From positions 62,001-126,000 of the forward strand of contig CAJMQS010000001.1 of NCBI GenBank assembly GCA_905215645.1: 64,000 nucleotides of DNA, read 5' to 3'. Origin of the DNA: an uncultured bacterium. Its GTDB lineage: Bacteria > Bacillota > Negativicutes > Acidaminococcales > Acidaminococcaceae. This document shows positions 16,027 to 24,881 of this stretch, piece by piece (the stretch's first letter is position 1; each line of letters begins with the position of its first letter). The notes under the pieces were generated by a model. The model ran no database searches. It was not told the origin of the DNA and saw only the letters and a program-made list of their open reading frames with translations. The position numbers and the translations under genes are program-made.

Positions 16027-17268
16027 TTATTTTTTTGCCATGATCTGCCGGGCAGCTGCCATGATGGCAATCCGGCCGTGTTCGAAAGTCAGACCTCCTT
16101 GCATGAATACCTTGTAGGGGGCCCGCATGGGACCATCTGCACTCAGTTCGATGGAAGCGCCCTGGACGAAGGTCCCGGCAGCCATGATGATGTCATCCTG
16201 GTACCCAGGTAGCGGAGAGGGCACCGGGGTCACATGGGAATCGATGGGAGAATGGGCCTGGATGGCTTCGCAGAAGGCACAAAGATTTTCCGGAGTGTTC
16301 AGGGTGATGGTCTGGATGATGTCGCTCCGGACGTCATCCGGGAGAGGAGAGACTTCAAAGCCCAGGGATTGAAATACGGAAGCGGCGAACATAGAAGTCT
16401 TCACCGCCTGGAGGGCCACATGGGGCGCCATGAAGAGACCCTGGTAGAATTCCCGGGCCGTGTCTCCTAAGGTGCAGCCCATCTCACCGCCCAGACCGGG
16501 AGCTGTCAGCCTGTAGGAAGCCTGTTCCACCAGATCCTTTTTCCCCACGATGTAGCCGCCGGTGGGAGCGAAGCCGCCTCCCAGGTTCTTGATCAGAGAG
16601 CCGGCCATCAAGTCGGCGCCTACTTCCGTAGGTTCCTTGTTTTCGATGAATTCTCCGTAGCAGTTGTCTACAAAGCAGATGATATCCGGACGGACGGCCT
16701 TCACGGCCTGGAAGATCTCTCCGATCTCCGCTACGGTCAGGGTCTTCCGCTTGCTGCTGTAGCCGCAGGACCGCTGTACATGGACCAGACGGGTCTGAGG
16801 GGTCAAGGCTGCCAGGAGGGAGGGGATATCCGGGCAGTCCCCTTCCATGGGGATTTCCTTATAGGTGACCCCCAGATCCACCAGGGAACCGGGCGTCTTC
16901 ACGGGATAGCCGATGATGGTCTGCATGGTATCATAGGGTTCTCCCGTAGCACCGATCATTTCGTCTCCCGGATGCAGGTTCCCCAGAAGGGCCACAGCCA
17001 GGGCATGGGTGCCGGAAACGAACTGAGAGCGGACCAGGGCGGCTTCCGTCTTGAAAATATCGGCATAGATCAGATCCAGCTGATCCCGGCCGGTATCGGA
17101 ATAGCCGTAGCCCGTGGTAGGTTTCAGGTAATAATCCGCCACCTGGTATTTGGCGAAGGCATCCAATACCTTTTTGGTATTGGCCAGGGCGGCTGCTTCA
17201 TGGCTTTTGGTATGCTGGGCAACGGTGTCCAGTGCTTTCTGTTCGATTTCGTCCCATTGGATGGTCAT
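16027..17268 (-). CDS. methionine gamma-lyase family (YnbB/aluminium-resistance type) PLP enzyme
   Basis: The product is about 413 residues. It is a fold-type I PLP enzyme of the family annotated as methionine gamma-lyase or aluminium resistance protein. The lysine in GSLIKNLGGGFAPTGGYIVG (about residue 240) is the likely Schiff-base residue, preceded by CFVDNCYGEF. GSEQFVSGTHALA-type substrate loops are also present. It probably cleaves a sulfur amino acid, but the true substrate of this subfamily is unsettled. ATG 17268 is chosen over TTG 17277 because AGGAGGAAC is too close to the latter. It follows hflX, as in many Firmicutes. Confidence 0.88.
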   Translation of the reverse strand: MTIQWDEIEQKALDTVAQHTKSHEAAALANTKKVLDAFAKYQVADYYLKPTTGYGYSDTGRDQLDLIYADIFKTEAALVRSQFVSGTHALAVALLGNLHPGDEMIGATGEPYDTMQTIIGYPVKTPGSLVDLGVTYKEIPMEGDCPDIPSLLAALTPQTRLVHVQRSCGYSSKRKTLTVAEIGEIFQAVKAVRPDIICFVDNCYGEFIENKEPTEVGADLMAGSLIKNLGGGFAPTGGYIVGKKDLVEQASYRLTAPGLGGEMGCTLGDTAREFYQGLFMAPHVALQAVKTSMFAASVFQSLGFEVSPLPDDVRSDIIQTITLNTPENLCAFCEAIQAHSPIDSHVTPVPSPLPGYQDDIIMAAGTFVQGASIELSADGPMRAPYKVFMQGGLTFEHGRIAIMAAARQIMAKK

Positions 17269-17289
17269 TGGGTTCAAGTTCCTCCTTGT

Positions 17290-19107
17290 TCATTCTTTTT
17301 GGATATACTTTTCCAGCTGGTCCGCCAGCGTTTTTTTCAGTTTGACTTTCATCTGGATCCCGGTTTCTCCATAATTTTCTTTCAGGACTTTGGCGTTCTC
17401 GTGGAGCCGGGCTGCCAAACGGCTTTCTCCGTAGGGAATGGAGAGTACCGCTTCTGTCATATCTTGGCCCAGGAGCCGGGCCAAGGTTTCCAGGAGTTCG
17501 GGGATCCCTTCTCCGGTCTTGGCCGAGACACAGAGGCTGTCATCCGTCTGTTCCAGCCGGCGGCGCAGCCCTTCATGCTGCCGGAGCCGGTCTACTTTGT
17601 TGTAGACGGTCAGGATGGGCTTGTCCGTGACTTCCAGCTCCCGGAGTACCTGATACACGGCATCCGCCTGTTCCTGATACAGTTCGTGGGAGCTGTCGAT
17701 TACATGGACCAAAAGGTCCGCATCCTTCACCACTTCCAAGGTGGATTTGAAAGCCGCCACCAGCTGATGGGGTAGCCGCTGGATGAAGCCTACCGTATCG
17801 GTCAGGGTACAGACGCTGCCGTCAGGAAGCTCCAGCTGGCGGGTGGTGGGGTCCAGGGTGGCAAAAAGCTGATCCTGGGCATAGATGTCCGAATGGGTCA
17901 GGGTATTGAGCAGGGTGCTTTTCCCCGCATTGGTATAGCCCACCAGGCAGACCTGCTTCACTTCGTTCTTATTCCGGGCTCGCTGCTGCTGCTGCCGGCT
18001 GCCTTTCATCCGGCGGATCTGCTCTTCCAGGAAGGAAATCCGGTCCCGGATCCGCCGCCGGTCCACTTCCAGTTTGGTTTCCCCAGGGCCCCGAGTTCCG
18101 ATGCCTCCGCCCAGACGGGAGAGGCTGGTCCCCTGCCCCATGATCCGAGGCAGCATGTATTGGAGCTGGGCCAGTTCCACCTGGAGTTTCCCTTCACTGG
18201 TCCGGGCCCGTTTGGCGAAAATGTCCAAGATCAGCCCGGTCCTGTCGATGATCCGGACCCCCAGGGCCCGTTCCAGGTTCCGCTGCTGGGCCGGAGACAA
18301 TTCGTCATCGAAGATGCACAAATCGATGTCTTCCTGTTGGGCGAAAAGGGACAGTTCCTGGACCTTGCCCTTTCCGATGAAGAACACCGGGTCCGGTTTG
18401 GGCCGGGACTGGACGAATTTCCCCACCACTTCCGCACCGGCGGTTTCCGCCAGCTGGGCCAGTTCCTCTACAGAATCCTGGGCACTCCAGCGGGAGGCAG
18501 TATCCCCCCAGGCCAGGGAGATCAGCATGGCCCGTTCCGGACCTTCCGCCAGGTTGTGGCCACGGGACCGTTTGGCCAGGATCTTCTCCACTGTATGGAC
18601 CACATTGCCAAAGGGCATAGCGGCCACGTCCTTTGCCTTGAAGGGGCCGAATTCCTGGAGTACGGGTTGCTGGCCGTCATCCATGTCCGTAATCATCCCG
18701 AAACTCAGGAGAGGCTCGCTCTGGGGCGTTTCCCAGGCCATGGCAGCCATGGCGTCGAAACGCAGGTCCCGCAGGGCGGACAGATCCACCCCGCTGAGCC
18801 GAGGTGCGCCGGAGGGATGGGTGTGGATGCAGGAAACCCCGCAGAGCCGGTTCTGGCTCCTCCGGGAATCCGTGCTGGGCAGTTCCACATGGCAGTCGCT
18901 GCCTACGGCGACCGCCGTTACCTGGCCCTTCCGGTCGATATACAGAGAAATCTCCCGGTTGATGGCCTCGGTCAGGTCCCGCAAAAGGAGGGCCAACTCC
19001 ATACTGATTAGTTGGCCCTCATCCGCTCTCAGCTCATAGATCGCTTCCAATTGGGTGAGGACCTGCTTTTTCAGGCCCTCCGTCCTTCCGTAGATCGTTT
19101 GAGTCAT
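17290..19107 (-). CDS. hflX: GTPase HflX, long form with JAMM-like N-terminal motif
   Basis: The 605-residue protein is the long HflX form; the core runs from about residue 200. G1 is GYTNAGKST (residues 390-398), with switch motif FATLDPTTR, DTVGFI and NKVD. HflX splits stalled 70S ribosomes during stress. The first 190 residues contain HTHPSGAPRLSGVD (residues 95-108), which fits the H-x-H-x7-S-x2-D zinc motif of JAMM/RadC-type proteases; an upstream Glu may be in NREISLYI (about residue 52). Whether this domain is active is unknown. Downstream comes the PLP lyase 21 bases away. Confidence 0.93.
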   Translation of the reverse strand: MTQTIYGRTEGLKKQVLTQLEAIYELRADEGQLISMELALLLRDLTEAINREISLYIDRKGQVTAVAVGSDCHVELPSTDSRRSQNRLCGVSCIHTHPSGAPRLSGVDLSALRDLRFDAMAAMAWETPQSEPLLSFGMITDMDDGQQPVLQEFGPFKAKDVAAMPFGNVVHTVEKILAKRSRGHNLAEGPERAMLISLAWGDTASRWSAQDSVEELAQLAETAGAEVVGKFVQSRPKPDPVFFIGKGKVQELSLFAQQEDIDLCIFDDELSPAQQRNLERALGVRIIDRTGLILDIFAKRARTSEGKLQVELAQLQYMLPRIMGQGTSLSRLGGGIGTRGPGETKLEVDRRRIRDRISFLEEQIRRMKGSRQQQQRARNKNEVKQVCLVGYTNAGKSTLLNTLTHSDIYAQDQLFATLDPTTRQLELPDGSVCTLTDTVGFIQRLPHQLVAAFKSTLEVVKDADLLVHVIDSSHELYQEQADAVYQVLRELEVTDKPILTVYNKVDRLRQHEGLRRRLEQTDDSLCVSAKTGEGIPELLETLARLLGQDMTEAVLSIPYGESRLAARLHENAKVLKENYGETGIQMKVKLKKTLADQLEKYIQKE

Positions 19108-19125
19108 AAGAGAACTCCTTTATGA

Positions 19126-20748
19126 TTATACACGGGCTTTGGCAGGTTCCATGTTCACCCGGCAGCCCCGGATGGTATTCCGGTGCATGACGCCCAGGAC
19201 TTTTTCCGCATATTCCATGGGAACTTCCACAAAGCTGAACTTGTCATAGATGCTGATCCGTCCGATGCTCCGGGCCGGAATCTCCGCTTCGATGGCAATG
19301 CTCTGGACAATATCCCGCACGGTGACCCGGCTGGACCGTCCGATGTTGATGAAGAGCCGCACCATGCCCGGTTTGGCACCGGTATTGGCCAAGGAATCCG
19401 GCAGGGATTCCCCTTCTTCCTCCGGTTCTTCCAAGGCTTTGGCCCCTTCCTGCATGAATTTCAGGGCAGCGGCTGCGATATCTTGGATATCATAATCTTT
19501 TTCCAGGGTCTCCACAATGGGCAGGTAATCCTGATACCGATCCTGTTCCAGGATGGTCTGCATCTTGGAAACGATCTGTTCCCGCTGCCGTTCCAAAACG
19601 CTTGCGTCGTTAGGCAGGGTCCCCCGGAGGATCTTGGTCTTGATGCTCCGTTCGATCAGCTTCAGCTGCCGGAATTCCCGAGGAGTGATGAAGGTCAGCG
19701 CCACCCCGGAATTCCCTGCACGGCCGGTCCGCCCGATCCGGTGCACATAGCTTTCACTGTCGCTGGGCACGTCGAAATTCACCACATGGGTGATGTTGTC
19801 GATATCCAGCCCTCTGGCTGCCACATCCGTGGCCACCAGGATGTCTACCTGGCCGCTGCGGAACTTCTTCATGACCCGGTCCCGCTGGTTCTGGCTCAGG
19901 TCCCCGTGGAGGCCTTCCGCCTCGTAGCCCCGGGTAGCCAGGGCGATGACCAGTTCATCCACCCCTTTTTTCGTACGGCAGAAGATGATCATCTTGCAGT
20001 CATCGGTGGTGTCCAGGATCCGGCACAGGCCGTCCACTTTGTCCCGGGTTTCATAATAGTACTGGTCGATGGTGGGGGCCGTCACCACTTCCTTGTGGAT
20101 GGCCACCATCTTGGGAGCCCGCATGTACTTCTTGCTGATGCTCAGGATGGGCCGGGGCATGGTAGCAGAAAACAGCATGGTCTGCCGTTCCGGGGGGACG
20201 TTCTTGATGATGTTCTCCATATCATCCACAAAGCCCATATCCAGCATTTCATCGGCTTCGTCCAGCACCAGGAAATTCACGTATTCCAGATCGATGGTGC
20301 CTCGGCGGATATGGTCCAAAAGGCGGCCGGGAGTCCCGATGACTACCTGGATGCCCCGTTTCAGGCTGCGAATCTGCCGTTCGATGGGCTGTCCTCCGTA
20401 GACCGGGAGCACCCGGACCCGCTTGGTCCGTCCGATTTTGCTGATTTCATCCGCCACCTGGATGCACAGTTCCCGGGTGGGGCTCATGACCAGGGCCTGG
20501 ATGTGCCGGTCCTTCTCATTGATCTTCTGGATGATGGGAATCCCGAAGGCAGCGGTTTTCCCGGTGCCAGTCTGGGCCTGGCCGATCAGATCCTCCCCTT
20601 CCAGCGCCAAGGGGATGGCCCCTTTCTGGATGGGAGACGGTTCTTCAAAACCCATGTCTTTCAGGGCTGCCAGGATCTTGCGATCCAGATGGAGGTCTTC
20701 AAAAGAAGTGATCTCCTGGGTATTTTCCGTTTGTATGGTTTCTGTCAT
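19126..20748 (-). CDS. DEAD-box RNA helicase with DbpA-type RNA-binding domain
   Basis: The 540-residue helicase has the Q motif (FEEPSPIQKGAI), Walker A AQTGTGKT, DEAD in LVLDEADEMLDMGF, SAT in LFSATMP and motif VI HRIGRTGRAG. After an acidic linker the C-terminal RRM-like DbpA domain begins near GMVRLFINIGRSSRV. This arrangement matches CshA/DeaD/DbpA proteins that remodel rRNA or mRNA, for example during ribosome assembly or cold stress. GGAGAAATT precedes the ATG. The gene sits 18 bases upstream of hflX, giving a ribosome-related pair. Confidence 0.94.
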   Translation of the reverse strand: MTETIQTENTQEITSFEDLHLDRKILAALKDMGFEEPSPIQKGAIPLALEGEDLIGQAQTGTGKTAAFGIPIIQKINEKDRHIQALVMSPTRELCIQVADEISKIGRTKRVRVLPVYGGQPIERQIRSLKRGIQVVIGTPGRLLDHIRRGTIDLEYVNFLVLDEADEMLDMGFVDDMENIIKNVPPERQTMLFSATMPRPILSISKKYMRAPKMVAIHKEVVTAPTIDQYYYETRDKVDGLCRILDTTDDCKMIIFCRTKKGVDELVIALATRGYEAEGLHGDLSQNQRDRVMKKFRSGQVDILVATDVAARGLDIDNITHVVNFDVPSDSESYVHRIGRTGRAGNSGVALTFITPREFRQLKLIERSIKTKILRGTLPNDASVLERQREQIVSKMQTILEQDRYQDYLPIVETLEKDYDIQDIAAAALKFMQEGAKALEEPEEEGESLPDSLANTGAKPGMVRLFINIGRSSRVTVRDIVQSIAIEAEIPARSIGRISIYDKFSFVEVPMEYAEKVLGVMHRNTIRGCRVNMEPAKARV

Positions 20749-20760
20749 AATTTCTCCTTC

Positions 20761-22005
20761 TTATAGTTCCTTTACCCGGTCCATGGCCAGGGAAAGGGCG
20801 TTCATGGCAGCCCGGAGCTTGATGGTGGTCCTGGCCGCTTTGAACCGGCATTCCAGGACTTTCGTCCCGTTCTTGTCCGCGGCGCCGATATAGACCAGTC
20901 CCACAGGCTGGGTGGGGGTTCCTCCCCCAGGGCCGGCGATGCCGGTGATGCTGATGCCCAGGTCCGTACCGATCTTTTCCCGGATCCCCTGGGCCATTTC
21001 CCGGGCCGTCTGTTCGCTGACCGCCGTATAGGTATCCAGGGTCTCCTGTTTCACCCCCAGGAGCCGGTGCTTCACATCATTGGTATAGGAAACCACCGAA
21101 CCCATGAGATATTCCGAACTGCCGGGGATATCCGTCACCAGGCTGGAAGCCAGGCCGCCGGTGCAGGATTCTGCAAAGGCGATGGTCAGATGTTTTTCTT
21201 TCAGCCGCTTTCCCAGGGCTTCTGGCAGGGTCTCATAATCCACACCGTAGATGTACTGCCCCAGGATGGCCCGGATCTTTTCTTCGATGGCCAGGTTCAT
21301 GGCCTCGGCTTTTTCCAAGGTATCGCTCTTGGCGGTGATCCGGATGATGATTTCTCCCTTCCGGGCATAGAGGGCGATGGTAGGATTGGTCTGGGCCATG
21401 ATGATGGCATCCAGTTTTTCTGCCACCATGGATTCTGTCAGCCCCCGCAGATGGAGCACCCTGGAATGGATGATCCCCTGGGCCGCATAGCTTTTCCGCA
21501 GATAAGGCATCACCTGCTGGCTGAACACGTGGGTGGTTTCCGCCGGAGGGCCCGGCAGCATGATGATCAGTTTGTGATCCGGCGTCCAGACCCCGATTCC
21601 CGGTGCCGTACCCACTTCATTGTTGAACACCACGGCCCCTTCCGGGATCATGGCCTGTTTCTTGTTGTTCTCGGTCATGGTCACCTTCCGGGCTGCGAAA
21701 TACCGGGTCAGCTTATCCAGCCAAAAGGCACTGGGGACCAGGGGCAGATGGAGGTACTGGGCCACCATTTCCTTGGTGATGTCCCCCCGGGTGGGCCCCA
21801 GACCTCCAGTGGTGATGATGATATCCGCCCGTTTCAGGGCGATGTCCAGCACTTCCAGCAGCCGGTCCCCGTTGTCCCCGATGGTAGTCTGGTACAGCAC
21901 ATTGAAACCAGCATCATTCAGCATCCGGGACAGGTACTGGAAATTGGTGTTGACAATATCTCCCAGCAGCAGTTCCGTCCCCGTATTGATGACTTCTACG
22001 TTCAA
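20761..22005 (-). CDS. cinA: CinA family protein / nicotinamide-nucleotide amidase
   Basis: The 414-residue protein has the N-terminal MoaB/MogA-like COG1058 domain (EVINTGTELLLGDIVNTNF and ITTGGLGPTRGDIT) and a C-terminal PncC amidase domain (AFAESCTGGLASSLVTDIPGSS, GISITGIAGPGGGT). It deamidates NMN and hydrolyses ADP-ribose in NAD salvage. In Bacillota it often lies with recA; here recA is not adjacent. It starts six bases after rimO ends and follows it in transcription. Confidence 0.95.
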   Translation of the reverse strand: MNVEVINTGTELLLGDIVNTNFQYLSRMLNDAGFNVLYQTTIGDNGDRLLEVLDIALKRADIIITTGGLGPTRGDITKEMVAQYLHLPLVPSAFWLDKLTRYFAARKVTMTENNKKQAMIPEGAVVFNNEVGTAPGIGVWTPDHKLIIMLPGPPAETTHVFSQQVMPYLRKSYAAQGIIHSRVLHLRGLTESMVAEKLDAIIMAQTNPTIALYARKGEIIIRITAKSDTLEKAEAMNLAIEEKIRAILGQYIYGVDYETLPEALGKRLKEKHLTIAFAESCTGGLASSLVTDIPGSSEYLMGSVVSYTNDVKHRLLGVKQETLDTYTAVSEQTAREMAQGIREKIGTDLGISITGIAGPGGGTPTQPVGLVYIGAADKNGTKVLECRFKAARTTIKLRAAMNALSLAMDRVKEL

Positions 22006-22011
22006 GAGAGA

Positions 22012-23340
22012 TCACTCCTTTACGATCTGCCCCACAGCTTCATAGGTAAAGCCCTGGCTGATCCGGACTTTCACGAAGTCCCCGGCCTTTAGGCCCCCTG
22101 CTTCTTCCACATAGATCTTTCCGTCGATGTCCGGAGCTTCTGCATAGCTGCGGCCCACCGCCAGGTTGGGATCTTCTTCGTCCTTGCCTTCGATCAATAC
22201 TTCCAAGGTCCGGCCTTCCCGCTCCTGCTGGATTTCTTCCGAGATTTCCGCCTGGAGGCTCATAAGGGCATGGTACCGGTCCTGCTTCACTTCCTCAGGG
22301 ATCTGGTTGGGCATGGCTCCGGCTTCTGTGCCGTCTTCCTGGCTGTAGGTGAATACCCCGGCACACTGGAAGCGTTCTTTTTTTACGAAATCCAGCAGTT
22401 CCTGGAACTGCTCTTCCGTTTCCCCAGGGAAGCCTACGATGAAAGTGGTCCGCAGGCAGATATCCGGCATCCGTTTCCGGAGCTTGGCCAGGAGAGCTTC
22501 CACCTGTTCCCGGGTGTCCCGCCGGTGCATGGTATGGAGCAGGCTGTTGCTGGCGTGCTGGAGAGGCAGGTCCACATAGTTGCAGACCTTTTCGCACTGG
22601 GCCATGGTCTCGATCAGTTCGTCCGTAAAGGAATCAGGATAGCAGTACAGCACCCGGATCCATTTCAAGTCCGGCAGGGTGTTCAGATTCCGGAGCAGTT
22701 CCGACAGCCGCAGCTTGTGGTACAGGTCGATGCCGTACTGGGTGGTGTCCTGGGCTACCAGGATCAGTTCCCGGACTCCCTGCCCCACCAATTCCCGGGC
22801 TTCCTGGAGGATCTCTTCATAGGGACGGCTCCGGTACGGGCCCCGGATCTTGGGGATGGCACAGTAGGAACACCGGTTGTTGCATCCCTCGGCGATTTTC
22901 AGATAGGCCGTGTACTGCGGGGTGGTCAGCACCCGTTTGGCCTTCTGGGTGTATTTTTGGGGCGGCTGGAGCAGGGTGAACCGTTCTCCCGCCTCCACCC
23001 GGTCGATGACGCTGCCGATCTGGTCATAGCATTCCGTGCCGATGATGGCATCCACTTCCGGCAGATCTGCGAAAAGTTCATCCGCATACCGCTGTCCCAG
23101 GCAGCCGGTGACAATCAGTTTCCGGTTGGCATCTGTTTTCTTGTATTCGGCCATCTGCAGGATCGTATTGATGGATTCTGTTTTGGCACTTTCAATGAAG
23201 CCGCAGGTGTTGACGATGATCACATCCGCATGGGTGGGATCGTTGGTGATGGTCCACTGCCGGTCCCGGATCAGGCCCATCATGACTTCTGAATCCACCA
23301 GGTTCTTGGGACACCCCAGGCTGACTACTCCGATTTCCAA
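22012..23340 (-). CDS. rimO: ribosomal protein uS12 methylthiotransferase RimO
   Basis: The 442-residue protein has the three-part methylthiotransferase layout. The N-terminal UPF0004 domain has cysteines in SLGCPKNLVDSE, VNTCGFI and TGCLGQRY. The radical SAM motif is AEGCNNRCSYCAIP (about residues 153-166), and a C-terminal TRAM domain follows. RimO adds a methylthio group to Asp of ribosomal protein S12. DSEVMMG and the PLQHAS region favour RimO over MiaB. Start 23340 is supported by AAGGAGAATATT. Confidence 0.95.
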   Translation of the reverse strand: MEIGVVSLGCPKNLVDSEVMMGLIRDRQWTITNDPTHADVIIVNTCGFIESAKTESINTILQMAEYKKTDANRKLIVTGCLGQRYADELFADLPEVDAIIGTECYDQIGSVIDRVEAGERFTLLQPPQKYTQKAKRVLTTPQYTAYLKIAEGCNNRCSYCAIPKIRGPYRSRPYEEILQEARELVGQGVRELILVAQDTTQYGIDLYHKLRLSELLRNLNTLPDLKWIRVLYCYPDSFTDELIETMAQCEKVCNYVDLPLQHASNSLLHTMHRRDTREQVEALLAKLRKRMPDICLRTTFIVGFPGETEEQFQELLDFVKKERFQCAGVFTYSQEDGTEAGAMPNQIPEEVKQDRYHALMSLQAEISEEIQQEREGRTLEVLIEGKDEEDPNLAVGRSYAEAPDIDGKIYVEEAGGLKAGDFVKVRISQGFTYEAVGQIVKE

Positions 23341-23367
23341 AATATTCTCCTTCCTATGCGCTTGCTC

Positions 23368-24816
23368 TTACTTGGCTTTGAAGGTCCGGGTCACCACGCC
23401 CCATTCTTTCGAACCATAGGGCACTTCTTTTCCGTTGACTGTAATGACCACGTCCCGGATACTGCCAAAATTAATGGAAACACTCTGGTTCCCCTTGTAG
23501 GTACGGGTGGAACCTTTGGCCACAGTGGCGGCTTCTACCTGTTTGCCGTCGATGGTGGTCTGGGTCCAGACCGGTTTCTTGTAAGTGACCACAACGGTAA
23601 GGCCGCTGCCCTTCCCCAGGGTCTTTTCATCCCCTTTGGGTTCTTCTTCCTTCTTCGGGGCCACCGCTTCCGTGGCTTTCTTATTCTCTTCGCTCTTTTC
23701 CGAAGAATGGTCGGATTTCACCCCATCAGTGATGGTATTGGTGGCTTTCAGTTCCGGCGTGGTCTTCCCGCCGAAGACAAAATAGGCCATGACAATGGTA
23801 AAGATGGCCAGGCAGACCACGAAGACCGTAGTGAATACCTTGAAGCTGAAAGCCGGTGCTTTGCTGTCGCCGGCCGAAGTGGCCCCGTATTCTTCACCGG
23901 CTTCGTCTTCCGGTACGGTTTCATAGAGATTTTCATCGATGAAATCTCTGATCCGGTCCAGCCAGCCGCCCATTTTGGCTTTCCCTGCATCCAGTGCCTC
24001 TTCCATATGTTCCCGGTCCAGGGCGTGTTCCACGGTTTCCAGGGCCTCTTTGGGCGTCTCATGGGCAGGAGCTTTGGGGGCTGCTTTTCCTGCTCCTGGC
24101 GCTGGCTGGGCAGGCTGGATCCTTTGCATTTCCCTATTTTGCGGAGCGGCTGTTCCGGTCAGGGGTTTCCCTGCCGGTGCCTTTCCTCCGGTTTTGGGGG
24201 TCTTGTCTTGAACGGGCTTTTTGGGCTGGGGCTGGCCGGCGTGTTTCCCTCTCTCGTCGGCAGTAGAAGGCTTCACGGGCGCCATGATCCGGGTAGCTTC
24301 CAGGTCCGGTTTCCCCGTCTGGGCCTGTTTCTCGGTTTCGGGAGCCTTCTCCCGTCCGTTCCGGTGGGAAGCCCCATATCCTACTGGTTCCATCTGTTTT
24401 AGGGCCGTCACTTTGTCGAAAGGCTCTGCCTGCTTTCCGGGTTCCGGTGCAGGGGCAGCCTTCGCTTTCGGGGCGGCCTTTTTTTCCGGCTGGGAAGCGG
24501 GCTTCCGCAGGATGAGGGTATCCCCTTTGGGGGAAACAGGAGCCGGGATCGGCTCTTCCACGGGTTTCAGGATCTTTTCCGGTTCGCTTCCGGTCCGGTA
24601 GGCTTCCACCAGCCCGTTCCCGTCCAGACCCAAGTAATTCCCGTAATTCCGGAGAAACCCCCGGATAAACACATCCCCTGGGATCTTGTGGAAATCTCCC
24701 TCTTCCAGGGCAGCCAGGTAGGGTTCTCGGATCCCGGTCTGTTCAGCAGCCTGCTGCAGGGTCAAATGTTTTTCCTCCCGGTGCTGCCGTAAATAGGTTC
24801 CAATTTTATTTTTCAT
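23368..24816 (-). CDS. RodZ-like helix-turn-helix membrane protein
   Basis: The 482-residue protein opens with a Cro/C1-type HTH (IGTYLRQHREEKHLTLQQAAEQTGI; residues 5-29). A long Pro/Ala/Lys-rich linker and one membrane helix (TVFVVCLAIFTIVMAYFVF, about residue 335) follow, and the protein ends in a DUF4115/RodZ C-terminal beta domain. RodZ links MreB to the cell wall machinery and sets cell shape. The position directly after ftsK and before rimO matches the ymfM location in Bacillota. The linker is unusually long. Confidence 0.88.
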   Translation of the reverse strand: MKNKIGTYLRQHREEKHLTLQQAAEQTGIREPYLAALEEGDFHKIPGDVFIRGFLRNYGNYLGLDGNGLVEAYRTGSEPEKILKPVEEPIPAPVSPKGDTLILRKPASQPEKKAAPKAKAAPAPEPGKQAEPFDKVTALKQMEPVGYGASHRNGREKAPETEKQAQTGKPDLEATRIMAPVKPSTADERGKHAGQPQPKKPVQDKTPKTGGKAPAGKPLTGTAAPQNREMQRIQPAQPAPGAGKAAPKAPAHETPKEALETVEHALDREHMEEALDAGKAKMGGWLDRIRDFIDENLYETVPEDEAGEEYGATSAGDSKAPAFSFKVFTTVFVVCLAIFTIVMAYFVFGGKTTPELKATNTITDGVKSDHSSEKSEENKKATEAVAPKKEEEPKGDEKTLGKGSGLTVVVTYKKPVWTQTTIDGKQVEAATVAKGSTRTYKGNQSVSINFGSIRDVVITVNGKEVPYGSKEWGVVTRTFKAK

Positions 24817-24881
24817 GGTTCGTCCTCTTTCTTAGGCGGTATGATCAACATTTTCAGCAGGGGAAATCCCCGTATTAGGGC

